64,000 nt of DNA from Acanthochromis polyacanthus (GCF_021347895.1 NC_067117.1:37144067-37208066), one strand, 5' to 3'; positions 1 through 10,997 are shown, counted from the stretch's first letter. The notes: generated by a model from the sequence alone, not told the origin. Made by a program: numbers and translations.

Positions 1-22
1 TTTGTAGTTTTTACAGTAAAGA

Positions 23-556
23 TCAAGGGTGTCAAACTCGTTTTAGTTCAGGGGCCACAGAAAGCCCAATTTCCCAATTTGATCTCAAGTGAGCCCCAGC
101 AGTAAAAACACAGCATAACAACCAAAAAAATCACCACAACTCCAACTTTTTCCCCTTTGTTTTAGTTTTAAAAAATACGTTCTGAAAATGTTCACACTTA
201 ATGAATTATCTTTTCACTAAACATTGTAAGCACATTAAAATTTCTCAGAAAAAACATCCATTTCAACAGTATTAATCCTCAGTTTGTCATTTACACGTTA
301 CAATTGACAGATCACAGAGTGTCTACAAAGACACAAAACATTCAGTCACAGCTATCTGGAGCTGAACAATTTTGTATTTTACTTTATGTTGAAAACAACT
401 TGTCAAGTTCTAGAAATTATTAAAAATGTACAGTTTTACAAATTGAATGACTTCTCTGTAATTCTCTGTAATTTTTTACTCTTTGCGAAGTCGGGTCAAA
501 ATGGATCATCTGGCGGCCGTTTTTCAACTGCGGTCCGTATGTTTGACACACCTGGA
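23..556 (+). mobile_element. hAT-type MITE, family A
   Basis: The ends are inverted: the left begins around GGTGTCAAACTCG and the right ends GTTTGACACACCTGG. No coding frame is visible. The same sequence recurs on the minus strand near 13042-13560, and part of it on the plus strand at 55057-55280, so this is a dispersed family. The GTGTCAAAC-type ends with neighbouring 'GGCC' motifs suit non-autonomous hAT elements. An exact 8-bp target duplication is not clear. Confidence 0.55.
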
Positions 557-720
557 AAAATAATCGGAGTAGATGAGCCGAGGTGGGGACGTGATCAAGT
601 ACGCCAGAGTTCCAATCGCACATTAACGATGTGTTCTCACGTTTTCAGGAGCCCATAGCGCACAACAGCCAGCACAGTTTGTGTGCCGTGAAGAACAGAC
701 GTTAAAACAATAGTTCAGCT
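557..720 (+). repeat. Repeat block flanking MITE family A
   Basis: This stretch matches, in reverse complement, 12676-12890, where it again lies next to family A. The shared sequence includes the region around 'AACAGCCAGCACAGTTTG'. The MITE and this block were therefore probably duplicated together as parts of a larger element. Confidence 0.45.
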
Positions 721-1035
721 ACTTAGTTCCACGTAGACGGTCCTTTTCCAGTCACTCGCACCCCCCTTGTCATGCCTCACTATTTGAGAAACACTGATAC
801 ACAGTCTACGCTGCTGCCATGCGCGGTGTTCGCTCTTCGTGTTCACGTTACGAGATGGGATGGGGTGTGTCGTGGAACGGCATGGGTCGTATGTGTGTGT
901 GTGTTTATGTTTCAATTTTAAAAAAAAAAAGTTGAGACGCGGAGGGCACTTGCTTGATACTAAGGGCAAGGGCAGGTACTCTAGAACCACCTCATGTCTC
1001 TGTGCACGCCACTGTATATGTATATACTGCTTAAT
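721..1035. other. No gene or named repeat seen
   Basis: Only a short A-run and GT-rich patch (895-930) stand out. Reading frames here are short and unsupported. Confidence 0.4.
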
Positions 1036-1356
1036 CCATAGGGTCGTGGGGGCTGGAGTCTATCTCAGCTGACTTTGGGTGAAGGCAAAGGACACCCTGG
1101 ACAGGTCACCAGTCTACCACAGGACTACATATACAGACAAACAGTCACACTCACATTCACACGTATGGACAATTTAGAGTTATCACTTATGCTTAGCATG
1201 TTTTCAGACCATAGAAGGAAGCTGGAGAACCCACAGAAAACCCACACATGCACAGGGAGAACATGCAAACTCCATGCAAAAAGATCCTGGGAAAGCAGTG
1301 GATCTTCTAGCTGCAAGACGAAAGTGCTAATCACTAAGTCACTGTGCAGCCCCCTT
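1036..1356 (-). mobile_element. tRNA-derived SINE (teleost type)
   Basis: Read on the minus strand, the element begins GGGGGCTGCACAGTG with a degenerate box A (around TTAGTGATTAGCACT). It continues through the conserved body with 'GGAGTTTGCATGTTCTCC' and 'GTGACCTGTCCAGGGTGT' and ends near 'GACTCCAGCCCC'. This body is very common in fish intergenic DNA. It is a retroposed non-coding sequence mobilised by a partner LINE; box B is poorly preserved, so this copy is probably old. Confidence 0.75.
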
Positions 1357-2440
1357 CAAAATCATCACTTCTGAAATATGTCAAGTGACCATCAGGCTAG
1401 AGATCATTGCTTTAGTGTTTGCCATGAGCTGACACATTCAGCTAGGTTGGAACTTTGACTAATAGTTTTTCTAAAGCTGGCATCTTCAAATAACTTGTGA
1501 TCAGAAAAATGCTACCACCTAAAAGAGACTTGTTGACAAAGATACACAGCTTTTCCTCCCATTCAGCATGCATACACATCTAAAACATTGTGAAGAAGAA
1601 ACAGATTGAAACAAATTTTTGCTTACGTGTTTTGTTTTATTCCAAATGTACTAAAAACAGTGGAACAATTTTAAATTACATGGTATTGGTGTACCACTAT
1701 TAAATACCAATTAAGTTTAATATATTGCGATCCAACAAATCAGAACATTTGCTGAAAATTTACATCTCTGGCCGTTACGTGACTGTTGTTTGAAATATGC
1801 CAACCGTGAACACTGCTTCTCCCCATGTGCACTACCTTTTCCACTATAATAGCTGCACGCCACTGATGCATTGGCATGACAGATCTCATATAACTATGAA
1901 GAAATGAGGCTTGCTCACTCCCTCATTGTTTAGAAAAGAGTTTTTTTTATGATCAGGAGTAGTCTGTCTGTATTACTCAAATCTTCTGCTTTCTCTGAGG
2001 ACATGATTCCAGTGTTATCTAGACCACAAACTTACATTAACCAAGTTGGTCATTCTTGATGTCATATTGGTAAACAAAGAGATCCTCTATGTTCAGAAGT
2101 AAAAGCATCCTTTCAGGGAGCTCATAATGAGATATGCTGTTGATGCAGAGTACAGCATTAAGCATTAACCAAGCTTTGAATGTACTGCTGACTATAAATA
2201 AAAGCTCAATTTACAGTAACAAGCATGCCCACTGTACACATATAGTCAGGATCCAGAAAACTTTTCAGCCTGATATTCTGAGAAGAGTATTCAGAAGCTG
2301 CTGTCGTGAACCTTAATAGTAATGTTACTATTATTAAAATAGTTTTTTCTCTGTCATTGGCTGACAAATGCCAGTCAGTAATTACTGTTGTAATTGGTAA
2401 TTGTCTCTTCATCATAGTGTTCTGTTTTAATTTTGGTGGA
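1357..2440. other. No gene seen
   Basis: AT-rich sequence with no supported exon, tRNA or repeat boundary. Confidence 0.4.
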
Positions 2441-2442
<2 letters not shown>

Positions 2443-2484
<42 letters not shown>

Positions 2485-2492
2485 GATGGATG

Positions 2493-2524
<32 letters not shown>

Positions 2525-2540
2525 TAGATATATATAGATA
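2443..2540. repeat. (TA)n and (GATA)n microsatellite
   Basis: About 18 TA units (2443-2479) pass into GATG/GATA units (2485-2523) and a TA-rich tail. Translated frames across this tract are artefacts. Confidence 0.95.
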
Positions 2541-2771
2541 ATGAACACAAAGCAATTGACTTGTGTCAAATGTCCACATGGGATGCAGATCTTAAATGAT
2601 TATAAATAATTCATTGAGATGATAAACCCCCTTTGTGAAAGTCATGACTTTCAGTTGATTGTGAGATAATATGGAGGTTGAATGCAATACAAAATAGTAA
2701 AAGAATGTTTCAGCCTTTGACAATATGAAAAAAATGTTATGCAATTAGGTTAATAAAGCCGATATGGCAGC

Positions 2772-3333
2772 CTGATCTCACGAGGATTCGTGAAACTGTT
2801 ACGTAAATTTTTGTTTCGGTTTCGTGCGCACCAACACGATTTCATCATGTTTTTCGTGCCGCTCACCACGAAATGCACACCAATGTATTTTAAACGGCGG
2901 ACTTTTCGTGCCACCCAGAACGAATTACAAACGAATGTGTATATTACATTTTTAGTGTAAAACCGTGGCGAATCCAACGCTATATTTTGCATGACATCGT
3001 CCCTAACCATAACCCTAACCATAACCCTAACCATAACCTAACCATAACCCGGTGGTACACTTACCAATTTACATAGGAATTTAAAGAATGTCCGGCGGCC
3101 GGCGGCCGCAAACGTGATCACACAAGCAGTATACGCCGATGGACAGCTTAGATCGTCATGAATCCGCCGGTATAAACCACTTTCAGATGTGATTACCACA
3201 GCTCGTTTCGTTGTGAGCAACACGAAAAACATTTCGTGGTGAGCGGCACGAAAAACATGACGAAATCGTGTTGGTGCGCACGAAAAAGAAACAAAAAATT
3301 TACGTAACAGTTTCACGAATCCCCGTGAGACCG
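2772..3333. mobile_element. MITE with ~105-bp terminal inverted repeats
   Basis: The left arm (about 2772-2877) and right arm (about 3227-3333) are near-perfect reverse complements. They share TCTCACG, TTCGTGAAACTGTTACGTAAA, TTTTTCGTGCCGCTCACC and neighbouring blocks. The middle has a GGCGGCCGGCGGCCG cluster and a telomere-like tract. There is no coding potential. It is best called a foldback-like MITE; the superfamily cannot be fixed from the sequence alone. Confidence 0.7.
2999..3052 (+). repeat. Telomere-like CCCTAACCATAA tandem tract
   Basis: A 12-bp unit CCCTAACCATAA, a variant of the vertebrate telomeric CCCTAA, is repeated about four times inside the MITE. It is probably an expanded internal repeat of the element and not a chromosome end, because ordinary MITE sequence continues on both sides. 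Confidence 0.85.
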
Positions 3334-3617
3334 TGTTGGATATGGATGTGATGCAGAGATCTACAGAGCTCTGAGCATTTTTTGGTTGTGGTTTTACACT
3401 CAGTCACACAAAAGACATGTCATGTGCATGTTGCTATTTGTTCAGACCCTCCAGGAATTCGGGATGTTGCGATCGCAAATTTTGCGCGGCCTTGCAATTT
3501 TGTCCAATCACCGCAACTTCCCCGCAATTTCGCGTGAGTTCCGCCAATTATAGCAGCTCCCAGCGCAAACATAGTGCACGTACGTCACCGAATTCACTTC
3601 CTTGTTTATGGTTTGAA

Positions 3618-3795
3618 GATGCAGACGTGCGATATTAATGTCTCTCATTTACCAACAAAAATTACTGCTGAAGACCGTGATAAACAATTAATTCACTGAT
3701 GTCCTTCACCAAAGCGGAACTAAACTGTTTTACAACCATGCAATATTGTAGTGGAATCCAAAAAAAGAAAAAAAATCATGGATAGATAGGTTTCA
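3618..3795 (+). pseudogene. CGGBP1-like / hAT BED-type zinc-finger remnant
   Basis: A conceptual frame opens MQTCDINVSHLPTKITAEDR. After a stop and frame change it continues with LHQSGTKLF and a VVES(K)KRK...SWIDRHF-like stretch. This resembles the N-terminal region of CGG triplet repeat-binding protein 1, a gene known to derive from a hAT transposon, where a Cys-Cys...His finger follows a KLFC motif. Here the expected KLFC cysteine is lost and the frame is broken, so this is a dead remnant of the host hAT element's DNA-binding domain. The identification rests on remembered family motifs. Confidence 0.4.
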
Positions 3796-3900
3796 CTGAC
3801 GTCACATTTCCGGGTCAGTAAGTAGCTCAGCGCCATTTTGAGTGTCAAACTTTGTTGAGTCCATGACTGGAGTTTATCTTTTAGCCTAATATTTGTTGGC

Positions 3901-4055
3901 TATGGCTGCCACTCAGCTGAAAAGTATATCGATACACTTGATAGCACTTCAAAAGACCGATTTCAGAGGAAGTTGGAGTTAATTGATGGAATCGATCCTT
4001 ATCAAATTACACAGAAGGACTGGACAAGCACCCACAACGGCCTGCCTGAAGTGAA
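3901..4055 (+). pseudogene. First-exon fragment of a YqaJ-domain transposon-like protein
   Basis: The frame gives AEKYIDTLDSTSKDR, then FQRKLELIDGIDPYQI and KDWTSTHNGLPEV. It ends at a consensus splice donor, GTAAGTAAG, at 4056. The RY(x)KL..I.GIDPY...LP.V pattern is the usual N-terminus of the multicopy fish and invertebrate proteins that carry a SWIM finger and a YqaJ-type nuclease domain. The ATG at 3902 is in another frame, so the start is unclear. No downstream SWIM or YqaJ exon is recognisable before 6300. Just upstream lie a TGACGTCA-like site (3793-3800) and TTTCCGGGTC, plausible promoter elements. Confidence 0.5.
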
Positions 4056-4670
4056 GTAAGTAAGTTTCAGCCATTTGCGCTCATAATATGAGGAAGTAGC
4101 ACTTCAGACACAGATTTTTTTTGCCGAGATTTTGAACACAGTTTGGTGTAGAATTCGTCCGAAAACAGCATTAATTCAGGTCGCCGATTTAACTAACAAT
4201 GAACCTAATGATTTTTTTTCCTATTAATTAGCGTATGATTGGTCTATCTAAATTAAATCAACTGGAATAAACAGTGGAGTCTGGCTAGGATCACGCTAAT
4301 GTGAGCTAACCTCCTAGTATGGTGTTGGGGCAACGCGAATCCTCGCTTTGAGAAGCAGCTATTTTGAAAAGATCTTTAGGTCAAAGCAAATAATAACGGT
4401 TGAAACACCTAATTTCTACAATTGTCTAAGTTATACATTTGTTATCTTTCATTCGGCATACATTAAAACTCCCGAAATGTATTTTTTTTCAATAAAATAA
4501 TCAAATTTGAGCAGTGGCAGCTGGTGGTGAAATTTGTTGGGTGGGCTAACAAATGCATAATACCGATTAAATGGTTAACACAGCTGCAAAAGCAACATCA
4601 CCTATGATACACACAGTTACATCAATTACAGGTACACTATACTTTTTTAGTGTTCTACATCAACACTCTC
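4056..4670. other. No gene seen
   Basis: This is presumed intron or decayed interior of the YqaJ/THAP-bearing segment. It is AT-rich with no supported exon. Confidence 0.35.
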
Positions 4671-4725
4671 ACTCACTCACTCTCTCACTCACACACACGC
4701 ACGCACGCACGCATGCACGCACGCG

Positions 4726-4771
<46 letters not shown>

Positions 4772-4772
4772 A
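4660..4772 (+). repeat. (CA)n microsatellite with TCAC/GCAC arrays
   Basis: CTCACTCA repeats pass into CGCA repeats (4697-4727) and about 20 CA units (4729-4770). Frames reading Thr-His repeats are artefacts. Confidence 0.95.
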
Positions 4773-5074
4773 CTACTAAACGTGTTCCAACTGCAACGAC
4801 TGCCCACAGATAGCCTGCTGCAACTGTCTCATTTCAACTGTTTGGGAGGGCTTAGCTCTGTTAGCCCATTTATACCAGCCGTCCCTGAATTTGAGTAAGA
4901 CTTTTGGCTGTTTGCGAGATTTCAATTGTGTTTTCAAAGCAGTTCATGCACTAAAAGTTTATTTTATCACAAAGTGTATTTATGGAAGACAAATTGAATG
5001 ATAAAATACAAAGTAAAAGTGAAAATGACAATTTATGAATAATACGGGTTAAAAAACAGATACTAATTGCCAAG

Positions 5075-5104
5075 TGTGGTGCCTCAGCCGGCTGAGGCAC
5101 CACA
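5075..5104. repeat. Perfect 30-bp palindrome
   Basis: Two 15-bp arms (5075-5089 and 5090-5104) are exact reverse complements with no spacer; the core is GCCTCAGCCGGCTGAGGC. It interrupts the THAP-like frame on the minus strand at its codon 18. Confidence 0.9.
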
Positions 5105-5157
5105 ACTGGGCTTTCTGCCTTGTTGTGGCAGCCGTGGACACAACAGGCATGAACCAT
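5090..5157 (-). pseudogene. THAP-like zinc-finger first-exon fragment
   Basis: The minus frame starts MVHACCVHGCHNKAESPVV, which fits the start of a THAP DNA-binding domain (MV..C...GC.N). THAP domains occur in P-element, Kolobok and other transposon proteins. The rest of the domain (the W and the distal C..H) does not follow; the frame runs into the 30-bp palindrome and becomes unrelated. It points towards the YqaJ-like fragment, with CCGGAAGT-type motifs outside both fragments (3803 and 5266), so both may come from one element with inverted ends. Confidence 0.4.
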
Positions 5158-5407
5158 TCTTGTCCCCAGTCACACTGCAAACTATATTTATCTTGCTCAA
5201 TACTTATCTTGCTCGCTGACTCTTGACCACAACAATTTCAACACTTGCCACACAATATGGCGGACCCGGAAGTGTGACGAAACACGAAACATATTAGAAC
5301 AGCTGAAATGAGCGGACAACAGACCAGACAAATCACCATGATGGAAACTGTTGCATCCAGATCCGTTAGAGCACTGAAAGAATGAAGGTAAGTTAGATTA
5401 ATTATTC

Positions 5408-5925
5408 CACCAAAGAACACGGCGGAGTTATGTGATGATCAGCGTGTGTGAGTGATTCCTCTGTTACCAACATCACTCAAAAACGAACTCAGGGATTTGA
5501 ATGAAATTTTTAGGGTCGGTCAGAAATAACACAAGGACCAAATGATTAGACTTCTGCAGTGATACGGCTTAAAGTTTGAATGCATGGATTTGTTAGGGAT
5601 TCATAGCGGCACAGCGTCTGATCGCGGCACGGTAACCATGGCAACAAGTGAACGCTACCTCAGCGGCCTGCTGACGATCACATCATTGTGATCCTACAAC
5701 AAATCTACCACTGTGGATGTATCGGAAATGATATAAGGAACAACTGATTAAATTGTGGGGGTATTTCTGAGTCCCATCAATTCCCGTCGCCTGCTACATA
5801 GTTAGGTCACGCGATTCGGTATGTACACATACAGAACACACACCTGTGCTCAGCGCGAGGTCAGATAATGAACAGTCTTGGTGGGGTACTGCACTCTCTC
5901 AGTGCTGTTCTTGTTAACTGACGTG
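5408..5925 (+). mobile_element. MITE family R, copy 1
   Basis: This is the first of at least seven copies of a dispersed AT-rich non-coding element. The diagnostic blocks are CGGCGGAGTTATGTGA, ACACAAGGACCAAATGATTAG, CTGCTGACGATCACAT and, at the right end, TCTTGGTGGGGTACTGC. Other copies show terminal inverted repeats of the type AACAAGAAAAGCACTC..GCAGTACTCCGCCAAGG. It lies inside the decayed hAT element. Confidence 0.7.
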
Positions 5926-6301
5926 ACAAGCCGTGAGCGTGTGTGTGAACACGTGTGTGCCAGGAAGTGAAATTAACTTTTTAAGCCACTGATGGATATG
6001 TCCAAATATGATTCATTCAATAGTAAATTGTCATGCTGTGCAGCAAATCTACCAACCACTTCATGTTAAACCAATATCTGGCTACTGCTAATTTCCCACC
6101 ATGGTGTGACAGCTTTTGTGGAAATGGGTTGGAACGGTAAATAATTCATTTCGGAATAAATATTGTCAGTTACAGTGTTGAAACATGTTCTACAAGTTGG
6201 AAAAAATGCAACTTTTTAGCAATTGTCACTGTCTCCCGCAATTTTATCACAACAAATAAGCTTAAAACATCACAACTTTTATTGCAATCCTGGAGGGACT
6301 G

Positions 6302-7482
6302 TTTGTTATATCATGTAACAACAGTTACACTCTTATCTGTAGTGTAAGTGTGACTAGCATGACTTATAAATGCCTATATAGGCTAGTGAAGCATGGATAA
6401 TAGATCAAATCATCACATACATGTTCATTAAGATGCAACAGAAACATACTTTCCTGATGATACTAAGCGGATGAAACATGGAATGCATGCTGATACAAAA
6501 TGGAATTTTAGGACAAAGAATAGACAAAGAGAATTTTCCTGGCCAGCAAATAAAAGTTCTGAAAAGGAAAATCACTAAGATGCAAAAAAAAAACAAAAAA
6601 AAAAACTTCTCTTAGAAATAATGGGGGGAAAACTGGATTTTAAGCTTAATGCATCTGATCTTTGGATGAAACTAAAAGATCTCCAAAGACAGATCCTCAT
6701 GGGACTATAGGTGATAATTAGATGCATACTACACATACAATTACACACAAAAGGCATGCATATACAAAGAAAAAAATAAAAGAGGAAGTTATCAGAATAA
6801 CAATCCCTATCATGTGATACAGCAATTATTCCTCAAGTTCTTCCTATTACTAAACCTCACATACATCTCCAGAGAGAAAGCCATTTTCTTTGCCATTTAC
6901 GCCTTACTAGTACAAGGGTATAAACCATCTGTCAGCACCCTGCAGATGAAGGAAGCTGGGAGGAGGCTAAATACATGTCTCTGTGCCTATAAGGAATCCA
7001 AAATGGCATGCTGCTACATCCATTTCTGTTTTTTCTAGTCAAATGTGGAGCAATGGATGGAGTCTTGAGAGCATATGTTGAGGCAAATGAAAGCTTTAGA
7101 TAGGAGATCAGTGTGCTGGTAATAATCCACAACCCCCGAGACTTCATGCAATCAGCTGGCAATGTTACGACAGCAAGCATATTAAATATAATCAAAGGCA
7201 TCAAGCCTCAGACACAGCATTCAGTAAAATAATTGTGGCAGCATGCTTTGCAGGCATGAGGATGTTTTCTTTTTTATCCCCTCGCTCAGTTGGAGAGCTG
7301 CGTAAAATCCGTTGAAGGAAAATGTGGATCTGCACCAGCAAGCAGGTGCCATGTGGGGACTGTATCAAAGGGGGCGTGCTTGTATATTGCACAAACAAGG
7401 TTTTTCGTTTGTAGCACAAAACCCGCAAATACTGTAGGGGGCCTGGGTGGGAGAGGCATCAAGACTGTTCTATTGTACTCAC
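6302..7482. other. nav1 intron side, no feature recognised
   Basis: AT-rich sequence with A-runs at 6586-6604. It lies downstream of the nav1 exon on the minus strand, so it is intronic. No exon, RNA gene or repeat boundary is supported. Confidence 0.4.
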
Positions 7483-8220
7483 CTAACATTTGACTGAAGA
7501 GCAGCTGCTCCAGGTCGCCCAGCACTGTCACCACCAGCTCTGGGTCCACCTTTAGGAAGGGCTTGTCTCCCCCCTCCTCCCCCTGGCCTTTGGAACCGGA
7601 CTCCCCTCCAGCTCCGGCTCCAGCTTTCGTCGCGTTGGCTTTTGCCTTGCTGGAAAGGATCTCGTCATCTGACTTTCCATCCTCAGGTGCCTTGCTCAAA
7701 GGCTTCACCTCAGCAAAAGGACCACGAGGTATGCGACTCTGCTTGTTTAGGGCTGATGGAGCAGCCAGAGGGCTGAAGGGCTTGGATTTGCCTTGAAACA
7801 GTGAGTGTTCAGACTTAGAAAGGTTTCGAGAGAGGGGGGCAGCTCCTCCGACAGGGCCACCACCCCTTGCTGTCTTTGGCTTGCCCATCTTGGTCTGTCC
7901 TGCTCCAGGCTTGGCCATGTCATCACACCACTTTGGCTCATACAGGTGCAACTTCTTCTCAGCATCAGTGAGTACAGCCAGGTTTGTCATAGACCTCTGC
8001 TTGCGGAGATTGGAGGGCACTGGTAGCCTGCCCTCAGAACTACCTGCCCGGTAAACCTTTAGTTCACCCCGCTGTGTACTCTGGGGCACTCCAGACTTGG
8101 CCCTCTTAGCTGCCATACCAACTCCTTTGCCATCTGCTTGACCGTATGCCTTTGTGCTATCCATCCTGTCCATCTTCAGATCTCCTCCTCTGCCTTTCAC
8201 ACTATTTCCAAGCATGCCTC
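7483..8220 (-). CDS. nav1: Neuron navigator 1, exon encoding MLGNSVK...FSQML
   Basis: Neuron navigators are large cytoskeletal proteins that bind microtubule plus ends and guide neuronal migration; they end in an AAA+-type ATPase. This exon carries the characteristic nav1 N-terminus. The blocks seen are LRKQRSMTNLAVLTDAEKK, LHLYEPKWCDDM, NLSKSEHSLFQGKSKP, SRIPRGPFAEVKPLSKAPE, DGKSDDEILSSKAKA and FLKVDPELVVTVLGDLEQLL. The donor is G|GTGAGT at 7482, splitting a Gly/Asp codon as in the mammalian gene. An acceptor (TCTCATGCAG) lies 5 bases before the usual ATG at 8215, so that ATG can be internal to a longer protein. The ATG at 8239 lies in the intron and is not a start. Later exons, including the ATPase, are outside the window to the left. 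Confidence 0.9.
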
Positions 8221-9336
8221 CTGCATGAGACCATATCAAAAAACATCAGGAGGGAGAAAACAGGCTTCCTTACTCAAACCCTTCTCCTTGTGCAGAACCA
8301 TACATTGAAAAAAAGGCTTCCTTTAAGGCAATCCTGCAGCCTCCTCTTTCTTGCCTCTATTCCCTCCTGACAGGCTGCTGCAGCTGCAGCTGTTGCAGTG
8401 CTGCCCAGGCGCTCCCTTTTTCTCCTTCCCTTTCAGTCCTCTTTTCCTCTGTTTTTTCCAACACTCCTCCCTTCAGCAAACCCTCCTGCCGCTGAACCAC
8501 GTAGCAGCAGAATGACAGCGGCAGCAACGTTTCCTCCTCCCCCCTGCTCTCTGCTGCCTCTCCCTCGCCTCCGCCTTCCCTCCCATCCTCCCCTCCTCCT
8601 TGCCTCATTTTTCCTTCATTTAAAGATGCTTTACGATGTCTCAGCAGAATATGTGAAATGCAAGTGAGCAGCACCAATGGATCATCTGTGGCTTCTAAAA
8701 TCAGGCACATTTCTCCTCGAATGCGCCATGTTTTCCCACCATCCCCTCCGATTCCTTTGTTCTTCCCCTCCCCCTCCTTCACCTCCAGTGTTCACTGTTC
8801 AATACCCTTATCGTGATGTATGAGTTGTTTTGTGGAAGAATTATTAATGTGTGAAGCAATACATGTTGAAATATATAATTATATACTGTATTGTGCATTA
8901 TGATCACTGTCACAGAGACACACAATGCAACAACTGGAGTATCCAGATTATAACTTGATTCTGTCTGATCTTCCTTATGATATCTATTCCAGATTTACAG
9001 CTGGATAAGTCATGTGCCAGAAAATCAGATTGTGTTGCACTGCTATAATTGGACAACTAGTCCATTCTAGTCAAACTATATAAATACTGACTTATTTATG
9101 TACATAATGTGTAAAGGTCAGCAAAAACAGATGAAATAATACAAAAATGATTGGGTCATTTTGTCCACTTCTTGAGAAGCAAAAGAAGAGAACATCTGGC
9201 TTAAAAGCCAGCATGTTGGCCAAATGAGTGACTTTACTTCTGCAGGCTGTGTGAGCGTCAAGATGTGCCAGTGTAAGCAAGTAACACACCCAAAACCACA
9301 CTTTGGAAGTATCTTCAAATCTCTGTAAGATGCATT
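8221..9336. other. nav1 intron; strand-biased C/T-rich tract
   Basis: Positions 8330-8790 are strongly pyrimidine-rich on plus (purine-rich on minus), giving a Glu/Gly-rich minus frame of 141 residues with no recognisable domain. I treat this as intron or possibly an alternative 5' leader of nav1. 8790-9336 shows nothing. Confidence 0.4.
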
Positions 9337-9337
9337 T

Positions 9338-9397
<60 letters not shown>

Positions 9398-9413
9398 ACA
9401 CACGCACACAGAT
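9338..9413 (+). repeat. (CA)n microsatellite
   Basis: About 30 CA units with interruptions. The Val-Cys and His-Thr frames across it are artefacts. Confidence 0.95.
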
Positions 9414-10477
9414 GAAAATGCAAATGAAATGAATGCAAAAATTAATATCAAGTCACATTGTTTTGTGCAGGGTTTATTTGTTGACATGAGTGTAATCATC
9501 TTTTTAAGATATTCCACACAGATGTCTCTCAGGAGGATTCTGAAAGCTCTGCACCGCTCACAAGCAGGGCTGTTCCATGGAAACAATCCTCTCTCATATC
9601 CTGCATGTCATCTGCACCAGATCTCACTGCTCCACGCACTGCTGCCAAAGAAACAATTAAACTAAACTACTCAACAACTGTGATACAACCCCCGTGTTAT
9701 GTGACTGTCACATAGAAATTAATTTAAATGTACCAAATTTAATGTCTTTAGACTTAGTTTTTCCATAAAGAGGCAACTGCTCTTTTCCCACAAACCAGCA
9801 TGACTGAATAGGACCATGCTAGATGGAGCAAATCCACTGGATATGATTGGTCTGTTAGCTACAATGTCCACAGGGAACTGTTTTACCTCTCACAATAGAT
9901 CTGCAGCACACTCTACTGGTTTTTTTATTTGGCTTTCAAGGGACCTGGGGTGGCTCACGGACCTGCAACGCTGTTTTTTCTGGCAATTACGTTCTCAAAA
10001 CAATGTCAAGTTTTGTTCCTTTTCATCACGAGGCCCAGCTCTCCCCTGCTGACTACAGATCATTCAGTGACCTCACTCTCATGATGCAGTGAATAACTGA
10101 TTTGCTTGGGGTTGTGGGAAATTGTTCATGAATCATGGGATGACATATTCCTACAAACCAATGCAAAAAGTTTTCATCTGACTGTGAGAAAATGAACAGC
10201 TCTTATCAAGTGATGGTAAAAGCTGGTCAGTTGAGTGATCATTTGACAGCTTTGGTCCTGACTGAATATTTCAGTAACTATCTAATGGCACTATAGAATT
10301 TCATAGTCTCCAGAGGATGAACGCTTTTGGCTTTGGTTATCTCTGTGACAAATACTAGGAATTTTCTCCCCTCAAGATGACTGGAAACTTTTGCAGCACC
10401 ATCACCACGTCAACATTTTACTTTGTCCAGTAATTTAGTTTAGCACCAAGGTCCTGCACCTTATCCAACTGTTAATC
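9414..10477. other. nav1 intron, no feature recognised
   Basis: No supported exon or repeat. The patch 9500-9660 is slightly GC-richer and could be conserved non-coding sequence, but that cannot be judged from one genome. Confidence 0.4.
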
Positions 10478-10997
10478 GGTCTTTCCAGAACTGGAGGACA
10501 TTTGGGTTTAAAAAAAGCCTTCTCTTTTACTGCTACATATTTGTCAACAATAGGTAATAAACTATCAAAGGCTCGATTGGCTCACATCAATGGTACAATT
10601 TTTATTCCATGTTGTATTTGTTGTATTTTGTTTTAAACACAGTAACAGGCTCCATGCAAAGTTTCGCTTTTTCTCAGGAGTAGAAGCCAGATATTTACCT
10701 AGCTATTACTGCTGACCAAGAGGACAAACTTACTGATGGAAAAAAATTAAAGAAAAAGTAAAAGAATTGGTCTTTTCCTGATCATATGCATAACAGAGTT
10801 GCATGAGGGAGAGTGAGACATTCAATCAAGGCTGACAATTTTATGAAAATATGAAAAATAGAAGAGAGGACATAGCTTTGCTCTACCCATTCTTTTGGAA
10901 AACTGCTTGATGATGTTAATTCCAGCATATCATGTAATTCACTGTTTCTTCTTCTTCTTCTACCAGCTAAAAAAGCTATGCTAACAGGGTTATGGTC
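10478..10997 (+). mobile_element. TIR element family T, copy 1, left part
   Basis: The left terminal repeat reads GGTCTTTCCAGAACTGGAGGA. The body is shared almost base for base with copy 2 (36422-37240), for example GAGACATTCAATCAAGG and CTTGATGATGTTAATTCC. Sequence breaks at about 10997 (after GCTAACAGGGTT) where a LINE is inserted, and resumes at about 15716. Confidence 0.7.

Larger units (their letters stand above)
3443..6301. mobile_element. Decayed hAT element (CAGNCCCTCCAGGA ends)
   Basis: The left end reads CAGACCCTCCAGGAATTC. The right end, in reverse complement, reads CAGTCCCTCCAGGATTGC. Both start with CAG, as in many hAT elements. The flanks share TTTGTT, a poor remnant of a target duplication. 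Inside are a CGGBP1-like remnant near the left end and several later insertions (a YqaJ/THAP-bearing segment and a MITE). The element has no intact transposase. Confidence 0.55.

Noticed and set aside
2999..3052. Chromosome end
   Set aside because: The telomere-like units are a 12-bp variant, short, and internal to a MITE.
3902..3985. ATG-started frame MAATQLKSISIH over the YqaJ-like exon
   Set aside because: It stops after about 27 codons and is out of frame with the segment that shows family similarity.
8357..8782. 141-codon Glu/Gly-rich minus frame upstream of the nav1 exon
   Set aside because: It is a by-product of a polypurine strand, has no domain, and is not joined by good splice sites to the nav1 frame.
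9092..9665. Long frames across the CA repeat (up to 164 codons)
   Set aside because: They depend on the dinucleotide repeat and have no recognisable sequence elsewhere.
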